A DNA stretch of 64,000 nucleotides from an uncultured Methylophilaceae bacterium (GTDB lineage Bacteria; Pseudomonadota; Gammaproteobacteria; Burkholderiales; Methylophilaceae): the NCBI GenBank assembly GCA_903899965.1, contig CAIULB010000030.1:1-64000 (forward strand). Direction: 5' to 3'. This document shows positions 29,666-40,327 of the stretch, piece by piece (position 1 is the stretch's first letter; each line of letters opens with the position of its first letter). The notes under the pieces were generated by a model. It was not told where the DNA came from and did not search any database. It saw only the letters and a program-made list of their open reading frames with translations. The translations under genes were made by a program, and so were the position numbers.

Positions 29666-31214
29666 TCTCTGGGTAACGCTCTTGTGCCATTTGTAAGTTC
29701 ACGCGATTTGGCGCGAGATACACATAATCATCTGCGCTATCGAGACCTACGTTAAAGCCGTATTTATCAGCGATGGCTTTTAGATCAGCGTCGCTGCCTT
29801 TTAGCCAGCGCGCGGTGTGGCAGTCATAAGGCTCAAATATCATGTCAACGCCGTATTCGTGCTCAAGGCGGTGTGCTACTACGTCAAATTGCAAGATACC
29901 CACTGCACCCAAAATCAAGTCATTGGAGAGTAGGGGGCGGAATAATTGGGCTGCGCCTTCTTCCGATAGTTGTTTGAGCCCGATTTGTAACTGCTTCATC
30001 TTCATCGGATTTTTAATGCGTGCACGGCGGAAAAACTCAGGCGCGAAAGAAGGGATGCCAATGAATTTTAAGTTTTCACTTTCAGTAAAAGTGTCGCCGA
30101 GTTTGATGGTGCCGTGGTTAGGAATACCAATAATATCCCCAGAGTAGGCCTCGTCCATCGTTGTACGGTCTTGCGCCATAAAAGTAATCGCGTTGTTGAC
30201 GGAGATTTGCTTGCCTGTGGCCACTTGTTTGATTTTCATGCCACGTTCAAAGCGGCCTGAACATACACGCAAGAATGCAATACGGTCGCGGTGTTTTGGG
30301 TCCATGTTGGCTTGAATCTTGAACACAAAGCCTGAGAATTTCGCTTCATTTGGTGCGACTTCGCGTGTCGCAGTTTTTCGGGCTAGTGGGGCAGGGGATA
30401 GCTCAACCACGGCATCTAATAAAGATTGCACGCCAAAGTTGTTAATCCCTGAGCCAAAAAACACAGGAGTTTGTTTGCCGCTTAAATAGCGTTCTTTATT
30501 AAAGGTGTTTGATGCGCCGCGGACTAACTCAATATCAACGCGTAACTCTTCAGCTTGGCGACCAAGCAGTTCGTCTAGGCGTGGGTTATCTAGGCCCTGA
30601 ATCACTTCCGACGTGCCTTTTTCTGCGCGCGGATCAAAGAATGACACCACATCGTTGTATAGGTGATACACGCCGCGGAAACCTTTACCCATCCCAATCG
30701 GCCAAGTCATTGGCGCACACTCCATGCCGAGTGTGGATTCAATTTCGTCTAATAATTCAATTGGCGGACGGCTTTCGCGGTCTAGTTTATTGATGAAGGT
30801 GATAATTGGCGTGTCGCGCATACGGCATACATTGAGTAGCTTGATCGTTTGCGTCTCAACGCCATTCACTGAGTCAATCACCATCACTGCTGAGTCAACA
30901 GCGGTTAGTGTGCGGTAAGTATCTTCCGAGAAGTCATCATGGCCTGGAGTGTCCAGCAAATTAATCATGTGCTCACGGTATGGAAACTGCATGACCGATG
31001 AAGTCACCGAGATGCCACGTTGTTTCTCAAGTTCCATCCAGTCAGACGTCGCATGACGTGCGGCTTTACGGCCACGCACTTCACCTGCAACTTGAATCGC
31101 ACCACCGAACCATAACAGTTTTTCGGTGAGCGTCGTTTTACCCGCATCAGGATGCGAAATAATGGCAAAGGTACGGCGGCGGGTAATTTCTTCTGGTAAG
31201 GATGACATGGCCAA
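29634..31214 (-). CDS. prfC: Peptide chain release factor 3
   Basis: [38 protein letters not shown]. Confidence 0.98.
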   Translation of the reverse strand: MAMSSLPEEITRRRTFAIISHPDAGKTTLTEKLLWFGGAIQVAGEVRGRKAARHATSDWMELEKQRGISVTSSVMQFPYREHMINLLDTPGHDDFSEDTYRTLTAVDSAVMVIDSVNGVETQTIKLLNVCRMRDTPIITFINKLDRESRPPIELLDEIESTLGMECAPMTWPIGMGKGFRGVYHLYNDVVSFFDPRAEKGTSEVIQGLDNPRLDELLGRQAEELRVDIELVRGASNTFNKERYLSGKQTPVFFGSGINNFGVQSLLDAVVELSPAPLARKTATREVAPNEAKFSGFVFKIQANMDPKHRDRIAFLRVCSGRFERGMKIKQVATGKQISVNNAITFMAQDRTTMDEAYSGDIIGIPNHGTIKLGDTFTESENLKFIGIPSFAPEFFRRARIKNPMKMKQLQIGLKQLSEEGAAQLFRPLLSNDLILGAVGILQFDVVAHRLEHEYGVDMIFEPYDCHTARWLKGSDADLKAIADKYGFNVGLDSADDYVYLAPNRVNLQMAQERYPEIEFKETREIA

Positions 31215-31225
31215 AATCTAGATGC

Positions 31226-31260
31226 GAAAAAAGCGCTATTCTATCCGAAATAGCGCTTAA
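31226..31260 (-). terminator. Terminator after acs
   Basis: aagcgctatt...aatagcgctt stem, T-run on the minus strand. Confidence 0.8.
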
Positions 31261-31279
31261 TCCGAAGGTAAAGCTGGTC

Positions 31280-33244
31280 TTAAAGGATAGGTTGTTTCAG
31301 TTGCTCAAGAATCGCTGGGTTATCAAGCGTCGAGATATCAGAGGTAATTTCCTCACCTTTTGCCAGACTGCGCAATAGGCGTCGCATGATCTTACCAGAA
31401 CGTGTTTTTGGTAAATTGTCACCAAAACGGATCTCGTCTGGTTTAGCAATTGGCCCAATCTCTTTACCAACCCAGTCACGCAGTTCAGCCACAATCTTTT
31501 TCGCGGCTTCGCCTTCTGGGCGCGAGCCTTTAAGCACCACGTAAGCGACGATAGACTCACCCTTGATCTCATGCGGTTTACCCACAATCGCTGCTTCTGC
31601 AACGAGTGGGTTGGCTACTAAAGCGGACTCAATTTCCATAGTACCAAGGCGATGACCTGACACGTTAAGCACATCATCGATACGCCCCATAATCCAGTAG
31701 TAACCATCTGCGTCGCGGTGCGCTGAGTCGCCTGCTAGGTACAAGCCATTTAACTCTTCAGGGAAGTAAGATTTTTTGAAGCGTTCAGGATTGCCCCAGA
31801 TGGTTCGAATCATTGAAGGCCAAGGTTTTTTAGCGACCAGCAAGCCGCCCCCAGTGCCTTCAATGTGGGTGCCATCTTCGTGAACGATGTCCATCATGAT
31901 GCCAGGCAGAGGCATGGTGCATGAGCCTGGTTTTGCATCAATAGCCCCAGGAAGTGGCGCCAGCATATGTGCGCCAGTTTCTGTTTGCCACCAAGTATCC
32001 ACAATCGGGCAACGCTCATTACCCACAACAGTGTGATACCACATCCAAGCTTCTGGATTGATTGGTTCGCCCACGGTGCCTAGCAAGCGTAAGCTTGAAA
32101 GGTTGTATTGTTTAGGTAAGTCACCACCCAATTTAATGAGCGAGCGGATTGCTGTTGGCGCCGTGTAGAACACGCTGACTTTGTGCTTTTCAATCATCTG
32201 CCAGAAGCGACCAGCGTCGGGGTAGGTTGGGATACCCTCAAAGATTACCTGCGTTGCACCTAGTGATAATGGGCCATACGCTACATAGCTGTGGCCAGTA
32301 ATCCAGCCCACGTCTGCGGTACACCAAAATACGTCGCTATCTTTGTAATCAAAAACCCACTTGATGCTCATTAGGGCGCCAAGCAAGTAGCCGCCTGTCG
32401 AATGTTGTACGCCTTTAGGAGTGCCTGTAGAGCCTGATGTGTAGAGGATGAATAGGGGATGTTCTGCGTTGACCCATGTTGGTTCGCAAACGTCAGAAGC
32501 GTTGCTTTCTAGCTCATGCCACCAAAGGTCACGGCCGTTAATCCAAGCCACTTCTGATTTGGTACGCTGACAAACGATGACTGTTGTCACAGCTTCGCAG
32601 CCACCTAAAGCCAACGCTTCATCTACCGCGGTTTTAAGTACAACTGCTTTGCCCCCGCGCATACCAGCATCTGCAGTGATGACTAATTTAGCGCCAACGT
32701 CGGTAATGCGTTCGTGTAAGCTTTTGGATGAAAAGCCGCCAAATACGACTGAGTGAATGGCGCCAATGCGTGCGCAGGCTTGCATGGCAATCACTGCCTC
32801 GATGCCCATTGGTAGGTAAATGATGACGCGGTCGCCTAAGGCGATGCCTTGGTCTTTAAGCGCATTCGCAAATCGGCAAACGCGTTGGTGAAGTTGCTTG
32901 TAAGTGAGTTGAGTCACTGAGCCATCATCTGCTTCAAAAATAATGGCAGTTTTGTCTCCTTTGCTTGCAAGGTGACGGTCGATACAGTTGTAGGAGGCGT
33001 TTAGTTCACCATCATGAAACCAGCGATAAAAAGGCGCTTTGCTTTCATCTAAAATTTGGGTGAAGGGTTTGTGCCAATCAAGTTCGGTACGGGCTAGGTT
33101 AGCCCAAAAGCCTGTGTAGTCTTGCTCAGCTTGTTTGCATAGGGCTTGGTAAGCGGCTAATCCAGAAACGGTCGCATTTTGTTTGAACGCAGGAATAGGC
33201 GCAAACACGCGGTTTTCAGATAGCACGGACTCGATTGATGACAT
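31280..33244 (-). CDS. acs: Acetyl-CoA synthetase
   Basis: [22 protein letters not shown]-terminal [13 protein letters not shown] acetylation-site motif. Confidence 0.97.
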   Translation of the reverse strand: MSSIESVLSENRVFAPIPAFKQNATVSGLAAYQALCKQAEQDYTGFWANLARTELDWHKPFTQILDESKAPFYRWFHDGELNASYNCIDRHLASKGDKTAIIFEADDGSVTQLTYKQLHQRVCRFANALKDQGIALGDRVIIYLPMGIEAVIAMQACARIGAIHSVVFGGFSSKSLHERITDVGAKLVITADAGMRGGKAVVLKTAVDEALALGGCEAVTTVIVCQRTKSEVAWINGRDLWWHELESNASDVCEPTWVNAEHPLFILYTSGSTGTPKGVQHSTGGYLLGALMSIKWVFDYKDSDVFWCTADVGWITGHSYVAYGPLSLGATQVIFEGIPTYPDAGRFWQMIEKHKVSVFYTAPTAIRSLIKLGGDLPKQYNLSSLRLLGTVGEPINPEAWMWYHTVVGNERCPIVDTWWQTETGAHMLAPLPGAIDAKPGSCTMPLPGIMMDIVHEDGTHIEGTGGGLLVAKKPWPSMIRTIWGNPERFKKSYFPEELNGLYLAGDSAHRDADGYYWIMGRIDDVLNVSGHRLGTMEIESALVANPLVAEAAIVGKPHEIKGESIVAYVVLKGSRPEGEAAKKIVAELRDWVGKEIGPIAKPDEIRFGDNLPKTRSGKIMRRLLRSLAKGEEITSDISTLDNPAILEQLKQPIL

Positions 33245-33397
33245 TGCATTTCCCCCGATAGAACTTTAATTATTTTTATATGAATAGGTTTAGAATTTAT
33301 AAGAGGGATAATAACATTTTCAAAGTCTATTTCTAGCCACTCAACCGCATTTTTAATCGCTCCTGATCGTTTTGGGAGTTAGGATTTTTCAAACTTC

Positions 33398-36112
33398 ATG
33401 ATCACTGTTTCGCATTTCGAATCAACACCAGAAGCCGTCATTGTTCGGCATGCTATTGCTTGCAGTCCTTTCGTTAGTCGGTTGCTAGCCGGCGATGCCG
33501 CCTTGTTGCCAGATTTAATGCAAAAGCATGTCGCTGGATTTGGCCGCGCTGAAATGCAAGACTTTCTGGCATTACAGCCGATTGTCGATGAGGTGAGTTT
33601 AAAACGTGCGCTGCGCAAACTCCGTCAGCGCGTGATGCTCAGGACGATTGTGCGTGATTTAAACGGCTTATCTGGCCTGGCTGAAGTCATGCAGGCGATG
33701 AGCGATTTAGCTGAAGTCACGGTCAATGTTGCTTTGGGTCACATTGAAACTTGGCTTAAGGTCACTTATGGAGAACCGATAGGCGAAAGTGGTCAGCCAC
33801 AGTCTTTGGTTGTGATCGGCATGGGTAAGCTGGGTGGCTATGAGCTCAATGTGTCCTCTGATATCGATTTGATTTTTGCGTTCGAAGAGGATGGTGAAAC
33901 GAATGGCGTTGCTCAGGGTAAGTCAACATTAAGTAATCATGAGTTCTTCACCCGCGTTGCTAAAAAATTGATCGCAGCGATTGATGAAATTACCGAGGAT
34001 GGGTTTGTATTTCGTGTGGATATGCGCTTGCGGCCCTATGGCTCAGAGGGGCCGCTCGCTTGTAGCTTGACCATGCTGGAAGAGTATTACCAAAACCAAG
34101 GGCGCGAGTGGGAGCGTTATGCTTGGATTAAGGGTCGCGTGATTGCTGGCCCGGCAAAAGTGATTGCTGATTTGCTACGACCTTTTGTCTTCCGTAAGTA
34201 TTTAGATTACGGCGCATTCGCTTCTATGCGTGATTTGAAGGTCCAGATTCAGCGTGATGTGAATAAGCGCGATATGCACGACAACATTAAGTTGGGGCGA
34301 GGCGGGATTCGCGAAATTGAATTTATCGCGCAGGTCTTTCAGCTTATCCGGGGTGGTCAGGATATGAGCCTGCAAATTCGCCCAACCTTGAGCGTGCTCG
34401 CCTTGTTGCGTGAAAAACATTTGCTGCTAGATCAAACCGTCGAAGAGTTAAGTGCGGCCTATGTGTTTTTGCGTGACTTAGAACATCGATTGCAATACGC
34501 AGAAGACCAACAAACGCAGACCTTACCTACCAATGATGAGGGCAAGGCTCGGCTCGCATTAGCCATGAATTGCGAAAACTGGGGTGCGCTACATGCCAAG
34601 ATAGAAGCGCATCGCCAAATAGTAGATAAGCACTTCAATGAGGTGTTTAGCGATCCAAAAGGTGAGCATGTTGAGGATGTGAGTGTGGCTGAGGTTTGGC
34701 AAGCCACGATTGTTGATTCTGAGGCGATTAACCGAATTAAATTACTAGGCTTCTTGGATGCCAACCAAACGCTGATGCGTTTGCGTGGCTTAGCGCACGG
34801 TGCAAAATATAAACAGTTGCCAGAGTTAAGCCGTCAGCGTTTTGACCAGCTCATGCCGCTGGTAATTAAGTTGGCGGCAAAAGAACAGGACCCCGATACG
34901 GCTTTATTGCGAGTCTCTGATTTGCTTGAAAGCATTTGCCGCCGTGCCAGTTATTTGGCGTTGCTTGCTGAATATCCGGCGGCTTTAAATCTAGTCATTC
35001 GTTTGACCTCGGCAAGCCCTTGGCTCGCACAATATTTATCGCAGCATCCTATTTTGCTGGACGAGTTGCTAGACACACAGCATTTGTATGCGGTGCCTGA
35101 TTTTTCCCTTATGCGTGAAGATTTAAAGCAAAGATTGGCGGAAGTGGGGGGTGATGTCGAGCGTCAAATGGACGTGATGCGGCACTTTAAAAATGCAGCG
35201 GTATTCCGCTTTGCGGCGAAAGATGTGGCGGGTGAGTTGCCCCTTGAAACCCTTTCAGATTATTTGAGTGAGCTCGCGAATTTGATTCTGCAAGTGACGC
35301 TTGAAACCGTTTGGCCTTCACTGAAGGGCAAGCATCGCGATGTGCCTAAATTTACAGTGATCGGTTACGGCAAGCTCGGCGGCAAAGAGATAGGCTATGC
35401 GTCTGATTTGGACATTATTTTTCTCTACGATGACGATGCCCCAGATGCCGGGCAGATCTATGCGCGCTTTGGTCAGCGTATTAATAATTGGCTGAATAGC
35501 CTCACTTCAGCGGGTATGCTTTATGAAACGGATATGCAGCTGCGTCCAAATGGTGCTAGTGGCTTACTGGTGAGTACTGTAGAAGCGTTTAGGGACTATC
35601 AACAGCACAAAGCATGGGTGTGGGAGCATCAGGCGATCACAAGGGCGGGATTTAGCGCTGGTGATGAGCAAATTGGCAAAGCCTTTGAGCAGATACGCGT
35701 TGATGTACTCACGCAAAAGCGTGATGTGAATGCTCTTAAACAAGAAGTGGTGGAGATGCGCCAAAAGATGCGCCTGGGCCATGTGATTCCAGCGGATTTG
35801 TTTGACCTTAAGCAAAGCCTGGGCGGCATTATTGATGTTGAATTTATGGTGCAGTATTTGGTGTTAGCGCATGCCCATCACCACCCCGAGCTAACAGAAA
35901 ATATCGGCAATATCGCTTTGCTAGGCAAGCTCGCTGGTTTGGGGGTGATTGAAAAATTCCAAGCGGATAATGTAGCGAACGCTTATCGAGAATTCCGCAA
36001 GAAACAGCATGCACTGCGTTTGCAGGGTCATAGCAAAGCGCAAGTGCCTATGGCTGAGGTTGCTAAGCTAGTTGAGCCAGTTCGTGCTCTGTGGATGCAG
36101 TTGATGGCTTAA
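33398..36112 (+). CDS. glnE: Glutamine synthetase adenylyltransferase/deadenylase
   Basis: Two nucleotidyltransferase domains: GMGKLGGYELNVSSDIDLIF and GYGKLGGKEIGYASDLDIIFLYD. Confidence 0.97.
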   Translation: MITVSHFESTPEAVIVRHAIACSPFVSRLLAGDAALLPDLMQKHVAGFGRAEMQDFLALQPIVDEVSLKRALRKLRQRVMLRTIVRDLNGLSGLAEVMQAMSDLAEVTVNVALGHIETWLKVTYGEPIGESGQPQSLVVIGMGKLGGYELNVSSDIDLIFAFEEDGETNGVAQGKSTLSNHEFFTRVAKKLIAAIDEITEDGFVFRVDMRLRPYGSEGPLACSLTMLEEYYQNQGREWERYAWIKGRVIAGPAKVIADLLRPFVFRKYLDYGAFASMRDLKVQIQRDVNKRDMHDNIKLGRGGIREIEFIAQVFQLIRGGQDMSLQIRPTLSVLALLREKHLLLDQTVEELSAAYVFLRDLEHRLQYAEDQQTQTLPTNDEGKARLALAMNCENWGALHAKIEAHRQIVDKHFNEVFSDPKGEHVEDVSVAEVWQATIVDSEAINRIKLLGFLDANQTLMRLRGLAHGAKYKQLPELSRQRFDQLMPLVIKLAAKEQDPDTALLRVSDLLESICRRASYLALLAEYPAALNLVIRLTSASPWLAQYLSQHPILLDELLDTQHLYAVPDFSLMREDLKQRLAEVGGDVERQMDVMRHFKNAAVFRFAAKDVAGELPLETLSDYLSELANLILQVTLETVWPSLKGKHRDVPKFTVIGYGKLGGKEIGYASDLDIIFLYDDDAPDAGQIYARFGQRINNWLNSLTSAGMLYETDMQLRPNGASGLLVSTVEAFRDYQQHKAWVWEHQAITRAGFSAGDEQIGKAFEQIRVDVLTQKRDVNALKQEVVEMRQKMRLGHVIPADLFDLKQSLGGIIDVEFMVQYLVLAHAHHHPELTENIGNIALLGKLAGLGVIEKFQADNVANAYREFRKKQHALRLQGHSKAQVPMAEVAKLVEPVRALWMQLMA

Positions 36113-39100
36113 TGTTGTTCGTGTTTTTCGAATTTGCCGAAGTGCAACATAATCGTTGGCAGAATTAATAAGTTCAAGATCGTAGAAGTAATTAAACCGC
36201 CCACAATGATCGTAGCCATTGGGCCCTCAATCTCGCGACCTGGCTGGCCGCTACCTGCGGCGAGTGGTAACAAACCAAGTGCGGTCACCAGTGCTGTCAT
36301 TAGAATCGAAGGTAGTCGTTCTGATGCACCTTGGATGGCGGTTTCTAATCCCCAAATCATGCCTTCTTCATCAATTAAATGTTGGTAGTGTGAAACCAGC
36401 ATGATTGAGTTTCTTAAGGTAATCCCGAATAGCGTCACGAAGCCAACTAATGAGCCAAGTGAAATCCAGCCACCTGTGAGCATCACCGCAAATACCCCGC
36501 CGATTAAGGCGAATGGTAGGTTGGCAAAGGTAAGCAATAGATTACGCAATCTGCCAAATGCGATATAGAGCATGAGGAAGATGCCTACTGTGGCGAGTAG
36601 CGAATGCACGATAAGGTCTTCACGCGATTGGGCTTGGGCTTCTGCTTCACCTGTAAAGGCTAAATAGTTACCTTGAGATAAGTGGACTTCTTTTTGAAGT
36701 TTGGTTTTGAGCTCATTGGTAAAGCTTTCGACGTCACGCCCTTTGACGTTGGCAGTGACGGTCTGAATACGTTTAGCGCCTGAGTGGAGAATTTTTGAGC
36801 GTCCGTTTTCTTGCGTGATGTCCGCAATATCACCCAGCTTAATGAGTTTTCCCTCGTTGTTGATGATAGGTAGTTTGCTGATTTGGCCGATATTATTGCG
36901 TGAAGCGGCATCAAGCAGAACACTGACGCCAACGACACGGCTCCCTTCATAAACTTGTGCGACAGGCACGCTTTCGTAAGATGCGCGAATGGTGTCTAAC
37001 ACATCGGTAGGTTGTAAGCCCCATTGCAAGAGTTTTTCTTGGCGCAAACGAATAGAGATTTGCGGTGTGCCAGGCGGTGATTGAACAAGTACATCTTCAG
37101 CACCTGGCATGCCAGCCACGATGCCCGCAACGGCTTGCGCGTCACGGTCTAGTGCGTCTAAATCATGGCCGTAAATGTTGATGACTTGCGAGGCTGCGTA
37201 GCCTGAGATGGTTTCTTCGATCCGTTCTGTGAGGAATGTATTGATCGCAAAGTTGACGCCCACAAAGCCTGGAGGGGTGGGGCCATCCGCATCCTTATCG
37301 ACATTCTCATCATCAATCCCCGATAAATGCTCACGGATTTCATTCAATATACGGTTTTGTTCTTCGCCTGACAGTGTGCCGATTTCAATTTCAAATTCAC
37401 TGTAATGCGTGCCAAAAGTGTCGGCAGCATTGGGTGCGCGGCCTACCCATTGGGCAATGCTCCGTACGCCTTTAATTTCGCTTAATGATGCCGCTACTTT
37501 TTTACCCACGCGTAAGGACTCTTGCTCTGAGCTACCTGGCACTAAAGTCATGTGCATAATAAAGTGACCTTCGTGCAGTGCTGGGATGAACTGGCTTTTG
37601 AAAAGTGGTAACACGCCCAAACCAAGGCCGATCAGCGCAACCGTGATGGCGATCGTCATTTTGTAATGTTGTTCAACGATATGCAGCATATTGACGTAGC
37701 GCACTTTGATATAGCTAATCATCGGTGAGTCTTCTGCGCTCAGTTTCGCCCTGCCTAGCAATAAGTAACAAAGGGCAGGGGTTAGGGTTAGGGCAACCAA
37801 TAACGATGCCAAAATTGCTGAAATATAAGCGATGCCCAGCGGCGCAAATAACTTGCCTGCCACCCCAGTCAAGGTAAGCAGCGGCATAAATACCAAAGCC
37901 ACAATAATCGTTGCATAGACGACGGAACTTCGCACTTCCATCGAAGCGTTAAAGACTACTTTATGGATGGGCTGGCGTACCTCTAGTAAACGGTTCTCAC
38001 GCAGACGTCTAAAGATGTTTTCTGTATCGATAATCGCATCATCCACAACCTCACCTAGCGCAATGGCAAGGCCGCCCAATACCATGATATTTAAGCCAAT
38101 ATTGAAGTAGCTCATCACCACAATTGCGGTGAGCAGGGATAGAGGAATGGCGGTTGCTGAGATAAAGGCTGTACGCGCATTAAACAGGAATAAAAAGAGT
38201 ACGGTAATCACTAAAACTGAGCCGATTAAGATGTCGGTTCGTACGCCTTGGATGGCAGTTTCAATAAAGTTAGCTGGGCGGAATAGGCCTTCGTGTAGTT
38301 TGATGTGTTCAGCTTCGAGTGAGGGTTTGATTTGCTCGATGGCTTTTTCTAAGGCCTGTGTGACACCATGGGTGTTGGCCCCTAGTTGACCTTGCACAGA
38401 AAGGTAAATGCCAGACTTGCCATTAATGGCTGATGCGCTAATCGATGGCGCTGCACCTTCAACCACTTGACCAACATCACCTAGCCTGACGGTTTGACCA
38501 TTGCGATGTAATAGCGTGGTTTGGGCTAGCTCTGCAGGGGTGCGGGCCTGACCTTCCGTGTTGATGACAATGCGTTGGTTATTGTTCTCAATAAAGCCGG
38601 CGCCGCGAACACCAGTCGCCTTGCTTGCTGCATCCATCACCTGTTGCATGGATAAGTTGTAGAGCACCAACTTGTCTGGGTTTACTTGCACCTGGTATTG
38701 CTTCACGTCACCGCCAAATACGTTGACATCGGCAACGCCTTGAACCGCCATTAGGTGTGGACGTAAGGTCCAGTCCACCATAGAGCGAAGCTCCATGAGT
38801 GATTTGGTGTCGGAAGTAATCCCGATGCCCATCACCGTACTGGCTGCGGAAGTCAGCGGTGTGATGTTAGGCGTAATGCCGTTCGGCATTTTGTTGGCTA
38901 AGGTTGCAAGGCGCTCGGCCACCACTTGGCGGTTGCGATATACGTCTGTGCCCTCTTTGAAAATAACCGTCACCACAGAAAGCCCGGGAATCGACTGCGA
39001 GCGCATCAGCTCAATGCCTACCGTACCCGAAATGCTGTGCTCAATCGGTTGGCTGACTAACGACTCAACTAGATCTGTTGAAAGCCCAGGCGCTTCGGTT

Positions 39101-39249
39101 TGAATGATGAGCTGGGTAGGCGAGAACTCGGGGAATACGTCTAGATTACTGCGTGTGAGACTGTAAATGCCATAAATTACGATCAGGCTTGCGATGCCGA
39201 TAATGACACCGCTAAAGCGGATGGAGAAACGAACGAGGGCGGACATCAT
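36109..39249 (-). CDS. RND efflux permease, CusA/CzcA-like
   Basis: 1046 aa RND architecture; TM4 region LGEVVDDAIIDTENIFRRLREN. Confidence 0.93.
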   Translation of the reverse strand: MMSALVRFSIRFSGVIIGIASLIVIYGIYSLTRSNLDVFPEFSPTQLIIQTEAPGLSTDLVESLVSQPIEHSISGTVGIELMRSQSIPGLSVVTVIFKEGTDVYRNRQVVAERLATLANKMPNGITPNITPLTSAASTVMGIGITSDTKSLMELRSMVDWTLRPHLMAVQGVADVNVFGGDVKQYQVQVNPDKLVLYNLSMQQVMDAASKATGVRGAGFIENNNQRIVINTEGQARTPAELAQTTLLHRNGQTVRLGDVGQVVEGAAPSISASAINGKSGIYLSVQGQLGANTHGVTQALEKAIEQIKPSLEAEHIKLHEGLFRPANFIETAIQGVRTDILIGSVLVITVLFLFLFNARTAFISATAIPLSLLTAIVVMSYFNIGLNIMVLGGLAIALGEVVDDAIIDTENIFRRLRENRLLEVRQPIHKVVFNASMEVRSSVVYATIIVALVFMPLLTLTGVAGKLFAPLGIAYISAILASLLVALTLTPALCYLLLGRAKLSAEDSPMISYIKVRYVNMLHIVEQHYKMTIAITVALIGLGLGVLPLFKSQFIPALHEGHFIMHMTLVPGSSEQESLRVGKKVAASLSEIKGVRSIAQWVGRAPNAADTFGTHYSEFEIEIGTLSGEEQNRILNEIREHLSGIDDENVDKDADGPTPPGFVGVNFAINTFLTERIEETISGYAASQVINIYGHDLDALDRDAQAVAGIVAGMPGAEDVLVQSPPGTPQISIRLRQEKLLQWGLQPTDVLDTIRASYESVPVAQVYEGSRVVGVSVLLDAASRNNIGQISKLPIINNEGKLIKLGDIADITQENGRSKILHSGAKRIQTVTANVKGRDVESFTNELKTKLQKEVHLSQGNYLAFTGEAEAQAQSREDLIVHSLLATVGIFLMLYIAFGRLRNLLLTFANLPFALIGGVFAVMLTGGWISLGSLVGFVTLFGITLRNSIMLVSHYQHLIDEEGMIWGLETAIQGASERLPSILMTALVTALGLLPLAAGSGQPGREIEGPMATIIVGGLITSTILNLLILPTIMLHFGKFEKHEQH

Positions 39250-39254
39250 GCTAT

Positions 39255-40325
39255 TTAGTCCTGATTCTCGTTTTTAATTTGATATTTAAACTCTTCTGAC
39301 AGTAAGAGTTGTGCACCATTGACCACTAAGTTGTCGCCGGCAGCGAGTTGTTCGCTGCGGTTAAACCAGCCACCATTGGTTTCGTTGTCGGTGCTAATCG
39401 GTAATCGGATAAAGCTTTCATCAGATTGTTTTTTGTACACCCAAGGTTTGCCAGCGTACCAAACAACCGCGCTTGCGGGCACGGTAACGCCGTCACTTGC
39501 TTTGCTACTGGCAGCGTCTTTCATCTCTACGCTCACTCGCATCCCAGCACGCAAATTTTCGGCAGGTGCGCGGAAGTAATAAGTGCGGCCTTGAATCGTG
39601 GAATCTGTTTGGGGTGATGCAGCAACAAGCTTGGCGTTAATCGCTTTAGTTTGTGCGCCAGTTGGTACCACGCTAATTGTTTCGCCAGCTTTAACATTGG
39701 TATCTGAAGGCAAGGTAATCAGTAATAACACTTCTTTGTGTTGAAGGAGTGCCTGCAGACCTGCGCTTGCAGATTCTTTACTGGCTTCATTCGCGAGTGT
39801 TTCACCCCATGTTTGGCGCATGGTGTCATTGAGATTGCTCGCTTCAGTTTCAGCGGCTTGCACTTTGGCTTGGTCAGCCTTGAATGTGGCTTGCGCGGCG
39901 AGCATCACATGGTCAGAAACGTTTCTGTCATCCTTGTTGAGTGCTTGCATGCGTTGATAGTCTTGCTTGCTATTGGCAAGTGAAGCGCGAGCAATATTGG
40001 CATTAGCTTTGGCATTGAGATAGCGCGTGCGAAGCTCAATTAGCGTATCAATACTGATGACGTTACCTAAGGTATTAAGTGTTTTTTGATGCTGGCTGCC
40101 AGCTAAGCTCACAATCTGGATGTCACTTTGCTTTTGCCCATCTTTGCTCAAGGTCACAACCGTGGCGCCCTTGACTTGATTGACGCGGTTAAGGGTTGCA
40201 ACTTCTTCTTCTTGGGCTTGGTTGTATGAGTCGTATTCATCTTTGCCATAGAACACCAACACCCAAAATAGGACGATGATTAAGAAAGCTTGAAGCCCAA
40301 TAATTAAGGCGACTTTACGATTCAT
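39255..40325 (-). CDS. Efflux periplasmic adaptor (membrane fusion protein), atypical
   Basis: N-terminal TM, alpha-hairpin, and barrel/C-terminal LRAGMRVSVEM, VPASAVVWYAGKPWVYK motifs; between OMF and RND genes. Confidence 0.85.
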   Translation of the reverse strand: MNRKVALIIGLQAFLIIVLFWVLVFYGKDEYDSYNQAQEEEVATLNRVNQVKGATVVTLSKDGQKQSDIQIVSLAGSQHQKTLNTLGNVISIDTLIELRTRYLNAKANANIARASLANSKQDYQRMQALNKDDRNVSDHVMLAAQATFKADQAKVQAAETEASNLNDTMRQTWGETLANEASKESASAGLQALLQHKEVLLLITLPSDTNVKAGETISVVPTGAQTKAINAKLVAASPQTDSTIQGRTYYFRAPAENLRAGMRVSVEMKDAASSKASDGVTVPASAVVWYAGKPWVYKKQSDESFIRLPISTDNETNGGWFNRSEQLAAGDNLVVNGAQLLLSEEFKYQIKNENQD

Positions 40326-40327
40326 GT

